The notes: generated by a model not told the origin, from the sequence alone. A DNA stretch of 64,000 nt from Clostridium guangxiense (GCF_021043395.1 NZ_JAJNKE010000003.1:110821-174820), one strand, 5' to 3'; numbered from the stretch's first letter, positions 17,780 to 25,939 are shown. Translations and numbers: made by a program.

Positions 17780-18924
17780 TTATTTTTGGGTGGCAATTAT
17801 ATTTTCAAGAATATTAACAGTATCATCTTTCATTTTTTTAGTTACATGTGAATATGTGTCCATTGTAGTAGCTAGATTGCCATGCCCAAGACGCATTTGG
17901 ATATCCTTTATATTAGCGCCAGCTTCGAGCAACATAGTTGCATGTGTGTGTCTTAAAGAATGGAAATGAAAATTTATACCCAATTCATAGTTTACAATTC
18001 TGCTTAAATATTTCAATGAGTTCATTGTGATATTTTCTCCATTTTCTTTAGTACATACAAAATTAGATTTCTTATAATACTTACCATATTTTAATTGATT
18101 TTGTTTTTGCCATATTTGGTTGTGCTTTAAAACTTTAACTAAAGAATCACCTATATATATATAATTCTATTAGAGCTTTTAGTTTTTGGAGTGCCAAATT
18201 CCCATACGCCTTTACCTTTATCAATTAATATCTTTTCAACTTTTATAGTTTTATTATCTAAATCTACACAATCCCAAGTAAGACCACATACCTCAGCAAT
18301 TCTCATTCCAGTATTAAAAGCTACCTGCAAGGGTACATAAAAACTACTTCCTTGAGGGAATCTTTCAATGATTTGGTTAAATTGTTCCATTGTAATTATC
18401 TTTAAATCGTCTTTATTATTTGGTATATTATCAAAACGGGGCATTTTTACATATTGCATAGGATTATCTTTTATAAATTGATAAGGATATACAGCGGCTT
18501 TTAGTGCTCCTGAAAGTACAGCATAAAAATTTTTAACTGAACTTTTAGCAAAACCATCTATAGATTTTTTATTTAAAAAGTTTTGCAATACTGAAGGCGT
18601 CAAAGCTTTTAGCTTGTAAGCTCCAAATGATGGTTTTATATGATTGTTTATAACTGTTAAATAGAATTGTTGAGTAGTATATTTTAAATTAATCATTACA
18701 TATTCTTTGTACCAATAATCGAAATAATCAGCTACACTTATATTACTTTCGTCAATAACAGAGCCACAATTATTAAATTCATTAAGAGCTTTAGTAAGTG
18801 CATCCTCAGCTTCTTTTTTAGTTCTAAAACCTCCTTTTTCTTTTCTTTTACGCTTACCATCTACTTTGCCCATATCAAAATAATACGACCAAGTATCACC
18901 ACGTTTTCTAGTTCCACCTTTCAA
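17780..18924 (-). pseudogene. int: Tyrosine-family phage integrase, frame broken in a TA run
   Basis: Site-specific recombinase expected to catalyse the hydE integration. The N-terminal part (18,151-18,924) holds an Arm-DNA-binding domain (residues 1-45), a SAM-like core-binding domain and the start of the catalytic domain with GMRIAEVCGL (first catalytic Arg) and the beta-hairpin Lys. It stops after NRIIYI. The C-terminal part continues in another frame to 17,780 with HSLRHTHATM (His and second Arg), LGHG and the nucleophile in TMDTYSHV. The break lies in a TA run near 18,152-18,163. Removing one TA unit restores a frame of 380 residues. It could be slippage-switchable, a true mutation or a sequencing error. 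Confidence 0.88.
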
Positions 18925-18943
18925 AATAAATCACTCCTTTTAG

Positions 18944-19138
18944 CTATTTTGTATTTGTTTTAATCCACTTAACAAATTCATCTTTTGGTATTCTTATTTT
19001 TCTTTCGCTAATTCTAAGGATAGGGAAACTTTTTTGATTAATAAGCTCATAAGCTGAATTTTTACCTATCCTTAGAATATTTTTAACATCCATTACAGTC
19101 AATAACATAGGTAACTTGTTAAATTCTTCTTCTGTCAA
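18944..19138 (-). CDS. Helix-turn-helix excisionase-like protein
   Basis: A 64-residue protein with a MerR/HTH_17-type winged helix: LLTVMDVKNILRIGKNSAYELI is the helix-turn-helix, followed by PILRISERKIRIPKDEFVKWI as the wing. Proteins of this type next to an integrase usually act as Xis, directing excision, or as a small regulator. It lies 19 bases upstream of the integrase start in the same direction. An AGGAGG site precedes the ATG. Confidence 0.75.
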   Translation of the reverse strand: MTEEEFNKLPMLLTVMDVKNILRIGKNSAYELINQKSFPILRISERKIRIPKDEFVKWIKTNTK

Positions 19139-19162
19139 GTTTAATACCTCCTTATATGATTT

Positions 19163-19609
19163 TTATATATTAACTAGCTGCTTAAGTGGCTCATATGGGA
19201 GCTCTAAACAACTAGCTATCTGCTCTATTGTCATGCCTTCCAATTCAACTTCATCAAATTTAGTATTGTTTAGTTTAAATGCAAAATAATTTGCCTGTTT
19301 TTCAAATTTACCTTTGTTAGAAAAGGTAAATGCTGCACATAATAAATCAGGGTTACACAAAGCGTGACCAAGTTCATGGCTTAAAATGAATTTTTCTAAT
19401 GATAAAGGCAAATTGTTTTTTATAAATATAGCCTCGTTATTTTGAAAATCTCTATAATAAAAAGCATCTTTTTTTCTTAAAATTAGATTGTTTGAATCTA
19501 ATTTTTTAATTTTTATACCCAAATAATCACAAAGTTCATATACATTTCGAGTATTGTATTTATCTATTAATCCAAGAATAATGTTATCGATCCATTCCAT
19601 AAGTCTCAT
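19163..19609 (-). CDS. ImmA/IrrE family metallopeptidase
   Basis: Zinc peptidase of the ImmA/IrrE type, which in ICEBs1 and several phages cleaves the cognate repressor to trigger induction. The HEXXH motif is HELGH at residues 78-82, with a downstream FEKQANYFAFKL helix carrying the third-ligand Glu. It is 148 residues, the usual size for the single-domain form. The XRE repressor gene lies 14 bases upstream on the same strand, the classic immA-immR pairing, so this is a likely derepression protease for that repressor. Confidence 0.87.
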   Translation of the reverse strand: MRLMEWIDNIILGLIDKYNTRNVYELCDYLGIKIKKLDSNNLILRKKDAFYYRDFQNNEAIFIKNNLPLSLEKFILSHELGHALCNPDLLCAAFTFSNKGKFEKQANYFAFKLNNTKFDEVELEGMTIEQIASCLELPYEPLKQLVNI

Positions 19610-19623
19610 CCCCAGTACAAATA

Positions 19624-20070
19624 TTACTTTTTATATTTAAACCCTAATATGTGTAGTTGGTGTAAGAGTTCATTTGCAAACTCCATAATTTCTTCATCAG
19701 ACATTTTGTTCACATCAAAGCCACCATATGCTGCTATGGCTGGTTGTTTTAAAATAAATTTCATAGCTGCCTCAGGTGTCTTAAATTGTATTTCATCTGA
19801 TAATGAAGAGTTTAAATATCTTTCTTGTTCTGATTTGTTATATTCTTTAACTATTTCCTCAGTCATGGGTTCACTGTCCTCTTTGTAAAGGTCACTAACA
19901 TAAATGTTAAGTGCATCTGCAATTTTATTTAATATATCATAGCTTGGATTATCCTTTTTATTTTTTTCAATATCGCTAAGATAACCAACTGACATATTAC
20001 ATTTTTTTGCCAAAGAGCTGAGGCTCAACTGGTTTAATTCTCTAAATTTTTTAATATTATCGCCTATCAA
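19624..20070 (-). CDS. XRE-family phage repressor (ImmR/CI-like)
   Basis: Probable lysogeny repressor. The N-terminal 60 residues form a Cro/CI helix-turn-helix: LSLSSLAKKCNMSVGYLSDIEKNKK, then PSYDILNKIADALNIYVSDLY. The C-terminal 80 residues are helical, without a LexA-type Ser/Lys autoprotease site, consistent with cleavage by the neighbouring ImmA. I place the start at the TTG at 20,070, which has AAGGAG 9 bases upstream; a TTG at 20,079 touches that site. A textbook sigma-A promoter for it lies at 20,106-20,134. Confidence 0.85.
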   Translation of the reverse strand: MIGDNIKKFRELNQLSLSSLAKKCNMSVGYLSDIEKNKKDNPSYDILNKIADALNIYVSDLYKEDSEPMTEEIVKEYNKSEQERYLNSSLSDEIQFKTPEAAMKFILKQPAIAAYGGFDVNKMSDEEIMEFANELLHQLHILGFKYKK

Positions 20071-20089
20071 TATAAACAACTCCTTATAA

Positions 20090-20260
20090 TTTCGCTGTCA
20101 AAGAAATTATAACCCTTATTTTTTTCTCTGTCAATGAAAATAAAAGAAAAACTTAGCTTTTCTCTATAAGAGAAAGAAGACTTTCTTTAATGGCGAAATA
20201 TAGTAAAATATGTCATTTGTACGTTGACAGAGAAAATGATATTATTCTCTCATAGAGAAA
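20090..20260. promoter_or_regulatory. Divergent lysis-lysogeny control region with repeated operators
   Basis: On the minus strand, TTGACA (complement of 20,129-20,134) and TATAAT (complement of 20,106-20,111) are separated by exactly 17 bases, forming the repressor promoter. Two perfect palindromes of form TTCTCT-N3-AGAGAA lie at 20,160-20,174 and 20,245-20,259. The motif TTGACAGAGAAAA occurs on the plus strand at 20,224 and on the minus strand over the repressor -35, with a TTGACAGCGAAA variant at about 20,090-20,101. These look like repressor and Cro sites. A clear -10 for the rightward promoter was not found at standard spacing from 20,224. Confidence 0.75.
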
Positions 20261-20275
20261 AAGGAGGCAAACAAA

Positions 20276-20494
20276 TTGAACAAGATAAAATTCTACAGGC
20301 AGAAACAAAATATTACTATTACAAAACTTTCAAAAGTTTCAGGAGTTGCTATTGGATATATTAGTGATTTAGAAAATGATAAAGAAGGAATTAAAAATCC
20401 AAGCAAATCAGTAATGATTAGTATAGCAAATGCCTTAAATCAAAAAGTTGTAAATGTGTTTTTCCCAGAAGAAGTAGAAAGAGAGGTAGGCTAA
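20276..20494 (+). CDS. Cro-like XRE helix-turn-helix protein
   Basis: A 72-residue DNA-binding protein, first gene of the rightward early operon. ITITKLSKVSGVAIGYISDLEND is the helix-turn-helix; PSKSVMISIANALNQKVVNVFF completes the five-helix fold. Its position opposite the repressor gene suggests a Cro role. The start is TTG with AAGGAGG 8 bases upstream. The next gene begins directly after its stop codon. Confidence 0.82.
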   Translation: MNKIKFYRQKQNITITKLSKVSGVAIGYISDLENDKEGIKNPSKSVMISIANALNQKVVNVFFPEEVEREVG

Positions 20495-21220
20495 TTGAAA
20501 GATTTAGTATTAATCAAAAGTCAAAATTTTAATTCAACATTATGTGATTTTTATCAAAATAGCAACAAAGAAATTTTTATGACAAGAGAACAGATTGGAA
20601 AAGCTCTTCAATATTCAGAGCCAATGAAACAAATAGCCAAAATACATGAAAGGCACAAAGAAAGGCTTGATAAATTTTCATTCGTCAAAATGACGAACGG
20701 AAGAAATGTTTATTTTTATTCCATGAAAGGTGTATATGAAATTTACCGTTGGAGTAGACAACCCATAGCAGATGAATTTATTGATTTTGTTTGGAATGTC
20801 ATGGAGGAGATAAGAAAAGGAACTTTCAAAATTGAGCCAATACAGCTCCAACTTATGAGAGAGACGAATAAAACGCTTAAATTTATTCAGAGTAAAAATG
20901 CAAAAGACAGTATAGCCAAGCAGCTACTCGAGAAAATGTATGGAATTGATATACCAACCTTAAATGTAGCTCAAAACGAAGCTGATAATACAGTTGTTGA
21001 ATTTATAAACACTCAATGTAGATGTACTGAAAGTGTTTCTATAAAAGTATCAATCCTGTATGAAAGTTATATTTCGTGGTGCAAACTTAACAAAATTAAG
21101 GGCTTAAGCAAAATCAATTTTGGAAGAAACATAAAACTTTTAGGAATTGAGCAGGAATTAAAACATATAGGACGGATTTGGATAGGAATAGAGTTGTTAA
21201 AAGGAAGGGGAGTGAGTTAA
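20495..21220 (+). CDS. Phage antirepressor-like protein (BRO-N domain)
   Basis: A 241-residue protein. The first 110 residues resemble the BRO-N/Rha-type antirepressor domain: FMTREQIGKALQYSEP, then FVKMTNGRNVYFYSMKGVYEIYRWSRQPIADEFIDFVW. The last 75 residues (VVEFINTQCRCTESVSIKVSILYESYISWCK and GRNIKLLGI) resemble the winged-helix tail of D5-like primases and phage antirepressors. It starts with TTG immediately after the cro-like stop. It probably neutralises a repressor or regulates early genes; the target is not evident. Confidence 0.75.
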   Translation: MKDLVLIKSQNFNSTLCDFYQNSNKEIFMTREQIGKALQYSEPMKQIAKIHERHKERLDKFSFVKMTNGRNVYFYSMKGVYEIYRWSRQPIADEFIDFVWNVMEEIRKGTFKIEPIQLQLMRETNKTLKFIQSKNAKDSIAKQLLEKMYGIDIPTLNVAQNEADNTVVEFINTQCRCTESVSIKVSILYESYISWCKLNKIKGLSKINFGRNIKLLGIEQELKHIGRIWIGIELLKGRGVS

Positions 21221-21441
21221 TGAACAAGATAAATTATGATGACTTACTTTTCACAGTACCGGAGGCTTCAAAAATTTTAAAAGTAGAACAAAAGACAGTT
21301 AGAAACTTAATTGCAAAAGGATTTTTACAAGCTTTAAAGCTTGGCAGAGTAAAAATAAGAAAAGTTGAAATTGAAAGGTTTTTGCAGTGGTCACAAGGCA
21401 AAGATTTAACTGATTTAAATAACGTTAAGGAGTTGAATTAA
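21220..21441 (+). CDS. HTH_17 DNA-binding protein
   Basis: A 73-residue winged-helix protein of the excisionase/MerR-like class: LFTVPEASKILKVEQKTVRNLIAKG, then LKLGRVKIRKVEIERFLQW. Start chosen at ATG 21,220, overlapping the previous stop (TAATG) with GGAAGGGG upstream; an upstream in-frame start at 21,178 lacks a site. It lies in the early operon away from the integrase, so a regulatory role is as likely as an Xis role. Confidence 0.75.
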   Translation: MNKINYDDLLFTVPEASKILKVEQKTVRNLIAKGFLQALKLGRVKIRKVEIERFLQWSQGKDLTDLNNVKELN

Positions 21442-21681
21442 ATGAAAAATATTAGCGATAGACAAGGCATAAAGGAAGGGTGTAAGTATATTTTAGCAAA
21501 CTATGGTTTTGATATAAGCACTGTAATTGAGGGACACGTTCCATCTCGTGCATTTATTCTTAGTGGTCAGAAACTTGGCAATCTAAATTTATACAAAGTT
21601 CAATTCAAATACAAAAGTAGTTGTTTCGAAATGCTGTACTGTACAGAGGATGACAAGATAGTTTATTTAGTTGAATTTTAA
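21442..21681 (+). CDS. Early phage protein of unknown function
   Basis: A 79-residue protein I do not recognise. It is rich in beta-strand-forming residues in its second half (LYKVQFKYKSSCFEMLYC), with no membrane segment. The ATG directly follows the preceding gene's stop and AAGGAG lies just upstream, so it belongs to the early operon. Confidence 0.6.
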   Translation: MKNISDRQGIKEGCKYILANYGFDISTVIEGHVPSRAFILSGQKLGNLNLYKVQFKYKSSCFEMLYCTEDDKIVYLVEF

Positions 21682-21694
21682 GGGAGGAATTTCA

Positions 21695-21937
21695 ATGAAT
21701 AGTTTACCAGTAGCAGAAAAAATTAAGGGATTTAACAAATTACCCTTAGAAGCTCAAAAGATTTTTACAGGATTTCTTAAAAACTTTTATGCAGCATTTG
21801 AATTCCCACAGGATCATGAAGTTGCAAAAGTTGCTATCGCAAAGGAAGGCCGAGGAAAACATACAACACAATTCATAAAAGCTACTACTAAAAATGGTGA
21901 GTGGTTTAGAGTTCTATCTCCACATACTTGGTATTAG
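21695..21937 (+). CDS. Early phage protein of unknown function
   Basis: An 80-residue soluble protein of no family I can name. It has a helical first half with Pro-separated segments (GFNKLPLEAQKIFTGFLKNFYAAF) and a basic middle (AKEGRGKHTTQFIKATTKNGEW). A GGGAGGAA site precedes ATG 21,695. The codon use and spacing match its neighbours. Confidence 0.6.
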   Translation: MNSLPVAEKIKGFNKLPLEAQKIFTGFLKNFYAAFEFPQDHEVAKVAIAKEGRGKHTTQFIKATTKNGEWFRVLSPHTWY

Positions 21938-21947
21938 GGGGTTGTCT

Positions 21948-22115
21948 ATGACTGATGAAGAGAAAAGAACTAAGATAGCATACTTGCAGCAGGGACTTGA
22001 ACAAATAAAACCTATGATTTCAGAAAAACAATACCAAGAAAGAAAAGAGACTGTTGACCAAGAAATTAAGGAGCTAGGTGGTGAGAATTATGGAAGGAGA
22101 GAAAATAGAGTATGA
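21948..22115 (+). CDS. Short coiled-coil early phage protein
   Basis: A 55-residue highly charged helical protein (DEEKRTKIAYLQQGLEQIKPMI followed by QYQERKETVDQEIKEL). It is probably a small coiled coil. The ATG at 21,948 follows GGGGG at 7 bases. The stop lies inside the next gene. Function unknown. Confidence 0.5.
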   Translation: MTDEEKRTKIAYLQQGLEQIKPMISEKQYQERKETVDQEIKELGGENYGRRENRV

Positions 22116-22350
22116 CTGCCACGGATTAATGAAATATAATCCAAACTTTCATGATAGGCAAAACAAACCATGGAGTTCTGACGAAATTGATTATCTATTA
22201 CATTGGTATAACAAAATTGATGGCGAGGAAATGAGCCTAGCACTTGGCAGAACAATAAATGTTGTCCGACAAAAGGTAAATATGCTTAGAAAACAAGGAG
22301 TTATGCCAAAAGTTACATGTCACATTCGAAAGAAGGTGAATAAGCAATGA
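22090..22350 (+). CDS. Myb/SANT-like DNA-binding early protein
   Basis: An 86-residue protein. PWSSDEIDYLLHWYNKIDGEEMSLALGRTINVVRQKVNMLRKQG has the spaced tryptophans and three-helix pattern of Myb/SANT-like domains seen in small phage proteins. The basic tail (HIRKKVNKQ) supports DNA binding. ATG 22,090 is preferred; GTG 22,078 is an alternative start. It overlaps both neighbours, so it is translationally coupled. Confidence 0.6.
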   Translation: MEGEKIEYDCHGLMKYNPNFHDRQNKPWSSDEIDYLLHWYNKIDGEEMSLALGRTINVVRQKVNMLRKQGVMPKVTCHIRKKVNKQ

Positions 22351-22490
22351 GTGAACTTGTTAAGGCTTTAAGCCAGCGTATAGATGAATTACAAAATGAA
22401 AATCATGATTTAAAGAATAGGAATGAAGCATTGAAAGCAGAAAATGACAGCCTTAATGAAAAGATTTTGGATTTGGAGGCTTGCAGATGA
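22347..22490 (+). CDS. 47-residue leucine-zipper-like protein
   Basis: A small protein forming one long predicted coiled coil, with hydrophobic residues every seven positions (ALSQRIDELQNENHDL, then ALKAENDSLNEKILDLEA). It starts at ATG 22,347 with AAGGTGAA upstream. It overlaps the previous gene by 4 bases and the next by 4 (ATGA), so it is embedded in a run of coupled genes. Such zippers may dimerise with another phage protein; function is unknown. Confidence 0.6.
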   Translation: MSELVKALSQRIDELQNENHDLKNRNEALKAENDSLNEKILDLEACR

Positions 22491-22711
22491 TAGCAGTTGT
22501 TAGCATAAAAAGAGCTAATGAAATAATCGATAAATGTGAGCCTGTGGGACTGTTTTTAGTAATTGAAGATGATATGTTTGTTGGAATTGATAACTCTACA
22601 GGCGAGGCATGGACAGAAGAATTTACAGACTTGAATAAATGTCTTAGATGGCTACATGGTGGAAATTTAGATGAAACGGAGGAGATAAAATTTGAAGAAC
22701 AAAGCGTTTGA
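22487..22711 (+). CDS. Early phage protein of unknown function
   Basis: A 74-residue acidic protein (many Asp/Glu, DETEEIKFEE near the end) with a hydrophobic strand-rich start (MIAVVSIKRANEII) and FLVIEDDMFVGIDNSTGEAW in the middle. The ATG overlaps the previous stop as ATGA. Resembles small phage proteins that accompany recombination genes, but I cannot assign it. Confidence 0.55.
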   Translation: MIAVVSIKRANEIIDKCEPVGLFLVIEDDMFVGIDNSTGEAWTEEFTDLNKCLRWLHGGNLDETEEIKFEEQSV

Positions 22712-22862
22712 AACAATTATTGATCTTATAAACAATCAACTTTCAGTTCTAGGTCAAAATGGTTATAAAATTTTTGATGCAGAAAACCCAGAATTTTTTA
22801 TACAAAGGGTTAGATATGACAGCGAGGACGACACAATCAAATTTGATACTGAGGAACAGTAA
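22692..22862 (+). CDS. 56-residue early phage protein
   Basis: A small protein starting at TTG 22,692 with GGAGGAG 7 bases upstream, inside the 3' end of the preceding gene. It has a helical start (FETIIDLINNQLSVLGQNGY) and an acidic tail (DSEDDTIKFDTEEQ). No family recognised. Confidence 0.5.
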   Translation: MKNKAFETIIDLINNQLSVLGQNGYKIFDAENPEFFIQRVRYDSEDDTIKFDTEEQ

Positions 22863-22874
22863 GGAGGAAAAATT

Positions 22875-23060
22875 ATGATAAGAAAGGAGCTTGAAAGCAA
22901 AGGCATCAAAATGACTGATGATGAGTTTTCGGAGGTCATGGAGGAAACTACTAGTGATATCAAGGGGAACAGGCTTAAGTTAGGTGTAAAAAGTAATAAA
23001 GACTACTTGGTTAGAACTGCAATTATTTATTATCAAATTTTAAAAAGAATGGAGGCATAA
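22875..23060 (+). CDS. Early phage protein of unknown function
   Basis: A 61-residue helical protein (KELESKGIKMTDDEFSEVMEET; later YLVRTAIIYYQILKRMEA). AAGGAGG stands upstream of ATG 22,875. It could be a small DNA-binding or regulator-binding helix bundle, but nothing specific is visible. Confidence 0.55.
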   Translation: MIRKELESKGIKMTDDEFSEVMEETTSDIKGNRLKLGVKSNKDYLVRTAIIYYQILKRMEA

Positions 23061-23062
23061 AT

Positions 23063-23311
23063 ATGTGGGTTAGAAGCCAAAGCAAACATTATCTGGGAGA
23101 CTACAAAGAATTAGTGATTATATGTAATGGAGTATATGGTTATGCAGTGAATGGTGATAGTACATTATTAGGGAAATATGACACAGATGAAAGAGCTCTA
23201 AGAGTATTAGATACAATGCAACAAAAGCTAATTGCTGGAGCTTCAAAGGACGTAATTGTAAATGGTACAAGATATTCAAAACAATTTGTGTTTCAAATGC
23301 CACAGAAATAA
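23063..23311 (+). CDS. Early phage protein of unknown function
   Basis: An 82-residue protein 2 bases after its neighbour. The first half is beta-rich (DYKELVIICNGVYGYAVNGDSTLLGKYDTDERALRVL), resembling a short two-strand hairpin then helix found in many Firmicute phages; no function is established. Confidence 0.55.
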   Translation: MWVRSQSKHYLGDYKELVIICNGVYGYAVNGDSTLLGKYDTDERALRVLDTMQQKLIAGASKDVIVNGTRYSKQFVFQMPQK

Positions 23312-23403
23312 AAAAGAGCTCTTAGAAAAAGAGCCAAAAATAAAAATTCGATATTTTCATTCTAATACAGAATGGAACAAAAATCAAATGGAGGTATAAA
23401 TAA

Positions 23404-23646
23404 ATGAAGTCATTAGTAATAGAATCAGAAAATTGTTTATTAACAAAAAGTGAATATGGCACTGAAATTGATGGAAGAGACTTAGGAAAAATAATTGCAC
23501 ATAACATAGAAGGTTTGGAAGATTATAAAAAACAGCCTGTGAAATTAGAAGTGAAAATAACACCTTTAGGAAATGAAGGGATAACTATTTTGGTGGATGG
23601 TAATGTAAAGGATCAAGAAGAAAGTGAGGAAAATGCTAATGAGTGA
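23404..23646 (+). CDS. Early phage protein of unknown function
   Basis: An 80-residue acidic protein with a strand-rich core (VKLEVKITPLGNEGITILVDGNV) and a Glu/Asp-rich tail. A GGAGG site lies before the ATG. It overlaps the ERF recombinase gene by 8 bases, which places it in the recombination module. Confidence 0.55.
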   Translation: MKSLVIESENCLLTKSEYGTEIDGRDLGKIIAHNIEGLEDYKKQPVKLEVKITPLGNEGITILVDGNVKDQEESEENANE

Positions 23647-24268
23647 AGCAAGGGAAACTAAGACAATGAACATCCACCAAAAATTACAAAGATGCAGGGT
23701 AGAGCTCCAAAAGGCAGACTTAAAAAAGACAGGAGAAAATAAGTTTTCTCATTACACCTATTTTGAATTAAGTGACTTCTTACCCAAAATCAATGAACTA
23801 ATGGACAAGTATGGTCTTGTAGCATTGTTTACCTTTACATTGGAGGAAGCTAAGCTAACCATAATAAATACTGAAAACACAGAGGAAGAAATATATTTTT
23901 CAACTCCTATAGCATTAGCAGAGCTTAAGGGATGTCACGCTATACAGAATATAGGAGCCACTCAGACATATGCAAGAAGATATCTTTATGTTATGGCTTT
24001 TGAAATAGCTGAGGGTGACGCACTTGATGGAGCAGAACCGGACGAGGAAGCAATGCTTAAGCATAAAAAAATAGATATAGCCAAAGTTGCAACTATAAAG
24101 GAACTACTTGAAAAAACCAACTCAAACGAAAAGAAGTTTTTAGAGTTCTTTAAAATTAAAAAGGTTGAAGATATTACAAACGGTAATTTCCCAGCAATCA
24201 TTCAGACATTGCAGAAAAAATCAGAGGACATGAAAAAAGAAAATAAAGTCCCGGACTTAGGGATTTAG
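23639..24268 (+). CDS. ERF-family single-strand annealing recombinase
   Basis: Phage recombinase that anneals complementary single strands during replication and repair. The ERF core is visible: LQKADLKKTGENKFSHYTYFELSDFLPKINELMDKYGL, then a strand pair and AIQNIGATQTYARRYLYVMAFEIAEGDALDGAEPDEE, the family's signature ending. About 209 residues, usual for ERF. Start chosen at ATG 23,639 (spacing about 8 from AGGA). SSB, the DUF1351 protein and an ERCC4 nuclease nearby fit a recombination module. Confidence 0.87.
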   Translation: MSEARETKTMNIHQKLQRCRVELQKADLKKTGENKFSHYTYFELSDFLPKINELMDKYGLVALFTFTLEEAKLTIINTENTEEEIYFSTPIALAELKGCHAIQNIGATQTYARRYLYVMAFEIAEGDALDGAEPDEEAMLKHKKIDIAKVATIKELLEKTNSNEKKFLEFFKIKKVEDITNGNFPAIIQTLQKKSEDMKKENKVPDLGI

Positions 24269-24279
24269 GAGGAATTTAG

Positions 24280-25188
24280 ATGTTAGATTTTGAGATAAAA
24301 AGAGAAGTACTTCCAGTAATAGCGATAAATTTTGATGAAATGAAAGCAGCTCTTTCAGAGAAGATGGAGCAGTACAAAGGAATAATTGTTACCGAGGAAG
24401 GTTTAAGCACTTGTAAGGCTGACCAAAAGCAGTTAGCAGGACTTAGAAACAAGATAGATACTTTTAGGAAAGACAAGAAAAAGGAAATGTCAGAGCCTAT
24501 AACACAGTTCGAGAGCCAATGTAAGGAATTAATTTCTTTAGTAGAAAAGGCAGAAAAACCAATCAAAGAAGGCATAAAGGTTTTTGATGATAAAAAGAGA
24601 GAAGAGAAAAGACAAAAAGCCTTAGAACTTATACAGGAGAGCGTACAAGCTCATGAGCTTAACGAAAAGTATGCAAGTAAGTTAACTGTACTTGATAAGT
24701 ACATGAATCTCTCAGCCTCCGTAAAAAGCGTTAAAGAAGATATAGAACAAAGAGTTTATGCTTTAGTTCAAGAGCAGGCTAAAGAGCAGGAAATTATACA
24801 AATAGTTAAGACAACAATAGAAAATGTTAATAAGGAAATAAATACACCAATCAAATACGAAGATTTCAAGAATCTTGTTGAAAGAGGTTATTCAGTTCCG
24901 GAGATAATAAACAGAATTAACCAAATGGCTGAAAAAATTAAACTTGCGGAAAATCCACCAAAAGAAGCACCACAACCAACAGCAGTGCCAGAACCAGTGG
25001 AAGTTCCACAAGCTCCACCCGCTCAATTTCATACAGAAGCAGTTCAAAACCCTGTAAAGGTAGATGAACCTTTATATTTTGTAAGCTTTAAAATTACAGG
25101 TAATGTGCACCAAACAGCAGCTATTGGACAATTCTTAAGAGATAACAAAATTAAATATGAAGTTTTAGATAAAGGAGCTGTTAAATAA
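24280..25188 (+). CDS. DUF1351-family phage protein
   Basis: A 302-residue protein matching the pattern of DUF1351 phage proteins: an early KGIIVTEEGLSTCKADQKQLAGLRNKIDTFRKDKKKEMSEP segment and long coiled-coil helices to about residue 210. A Pro-rich linker (PPKEAPQPTAVPEPVEVPQAPP) and a small C-terminal alpha/beta domain ending in FLRDNKIKYEVLDKG follow. It regularly accompanies ERF or Rect-type recombinases, so a recombination accessory role is likely; the activity is unknown. Confidence 0.78.
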   Translation: MLDFEIKREVLPVIAINFDEMKAALSEKMEQYKGIIVTEEGLSTCKADQKQLAGLRNKIDTFRKDKKKEMSEPITQFESQCKELISLVEKAEKPIKEGIKVFDDKKREEKRQKALELIQESVQAHELNEKYASKLTVLDKYMNLSASVKSVKEDIEQRVYALVQEQAKEQEIIQIVKTTIENVNKEINTPIKYEDFKNLVERGYSVPEIINRINQMAEKIKLAENPPKEAPQPTAVPEPVEVPQAPPAQFHTEAVQNPVKVDEPLYFVSFKITGNVHQTAAIGQFLRDNKIKYEVLDKGAVK

Positions 25189-25334
25189 TGAAAAATACTA
25201 AAATTCATTTATGTGATTCATGTAAAAAGATTTTTCCAGAATGTGAACCTGTTGAATCAGAGTTTGGTGATGGATACGGAAATGATAATGTCATTGAATG
25301 TTCTGGATATGAAAAGGATGATGATAAAGAATGA
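25188..25334 (+). CDS. 48-residue Cys-containing early protein
   Basis: A tiny acidic protein with CDSCKKIFPEC near its start and another Cys at about residue 41, so it could hold a zinc. It starts at ATG 25,188, overlapping the previous stop (TAATG), and its own stop overlaps the next start (ATGA). Dense coupling supports it being real; function unknown. Confidence 0.55.
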   Translation: MKNTKIHLCDSCKKIFPECEPVESEFGDGYGNDNVIECSGYEKDDDKE

Positions 25335-25939
25335 AGGATATTCAAGAAGTTAAAAAGACAATTATAGAACTGCTTAACAGCACCGGAAGGAAAGGCATTG
25401 ATAAAGTAATAAAATACATGGAGGAAAGCGACTTCTTTGTCGCTCCCGCCAGCACTAAATATCATGGAAATTATGATGGTGGACTAGCAGAGCACAGTCT
25501 GAATGTATATAGTTTGTTTTCAGAAAAAAATAAGAGATTTAACCTGGGATTATCTGAAGAAACCGTAATTATAGCAGCATTATTGCATGACTTCTGTAAG
25601 ATTAATTTTTATAATAAGCAGCAATGTTGGCGAAAGAATGATGCTAACAGATGGGAGAGCTATGACGGTTATAAGGTCCAAGATGATTTTCCTATAGGTC
25701 ATGGAGAAAAGTCAGTTATTATGCTTCAATATCTTATTGGACTTACCAAACAAGAAATAATAATGATTAGGTGGCATATGGGCAACACTGAACCGAAAGA
25801 AATGATGATGAATTTAAGTAATGCATATAATTTATTTCCTGCGGCTGCTGCACTTCATACGGCAGACATGGAAGCAAGCTACTTACTAGAGGAACATATA
25901 GAACCTGGACAGGATCCAAACCAAATGAGAATTAAGTGA
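25331..25939 (+). CDS. HD-domain phosphohydrolase (phage, YhaM-like)
   Basis: A 202-residue HD-superfamily hydrolase. Metal-site motifs are visible in order: GLAEHSLNVY (His), AALLHDFCKINFY (the HD doublet), GHGEKS (His), RWHMGN and LHTADMEASY (Asp). Relatives include phage HD proteins and the YhaM 3'-5' exoribonuclease core. Substrates may be nucleotides or single-stranded nucleic acid. It is coupled to its neighbours by ATGA overlaps in the recombination/replication block. Confidence 0.85.
   Translation: MKDIQEVKKTIIELLNSTGRKGIDKVIKYMEESDFFVAPASTKYHGNYDGGLAEHSLNVYSLFSEKNKRFNLGLSEETVIIAALLHDFCKINFYNKQQCWRKNDANRWESYDGYKVQDDFPIGHGEKSVIMLQYLIGLTKQEIIMIRWHMGNTEPKEMMMNLSNAYNLFPAAAALHTADMEASYLLEEHIEPGQDPNQMRIK

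Noticed and set aside
18151-18924. Two separate genes for the integrase halves
   Set aside because: The halves carry complementary parts of one catalytic domain, and the C-terminal piece's apparent start lies inside the fold. One TA unit explains the break.
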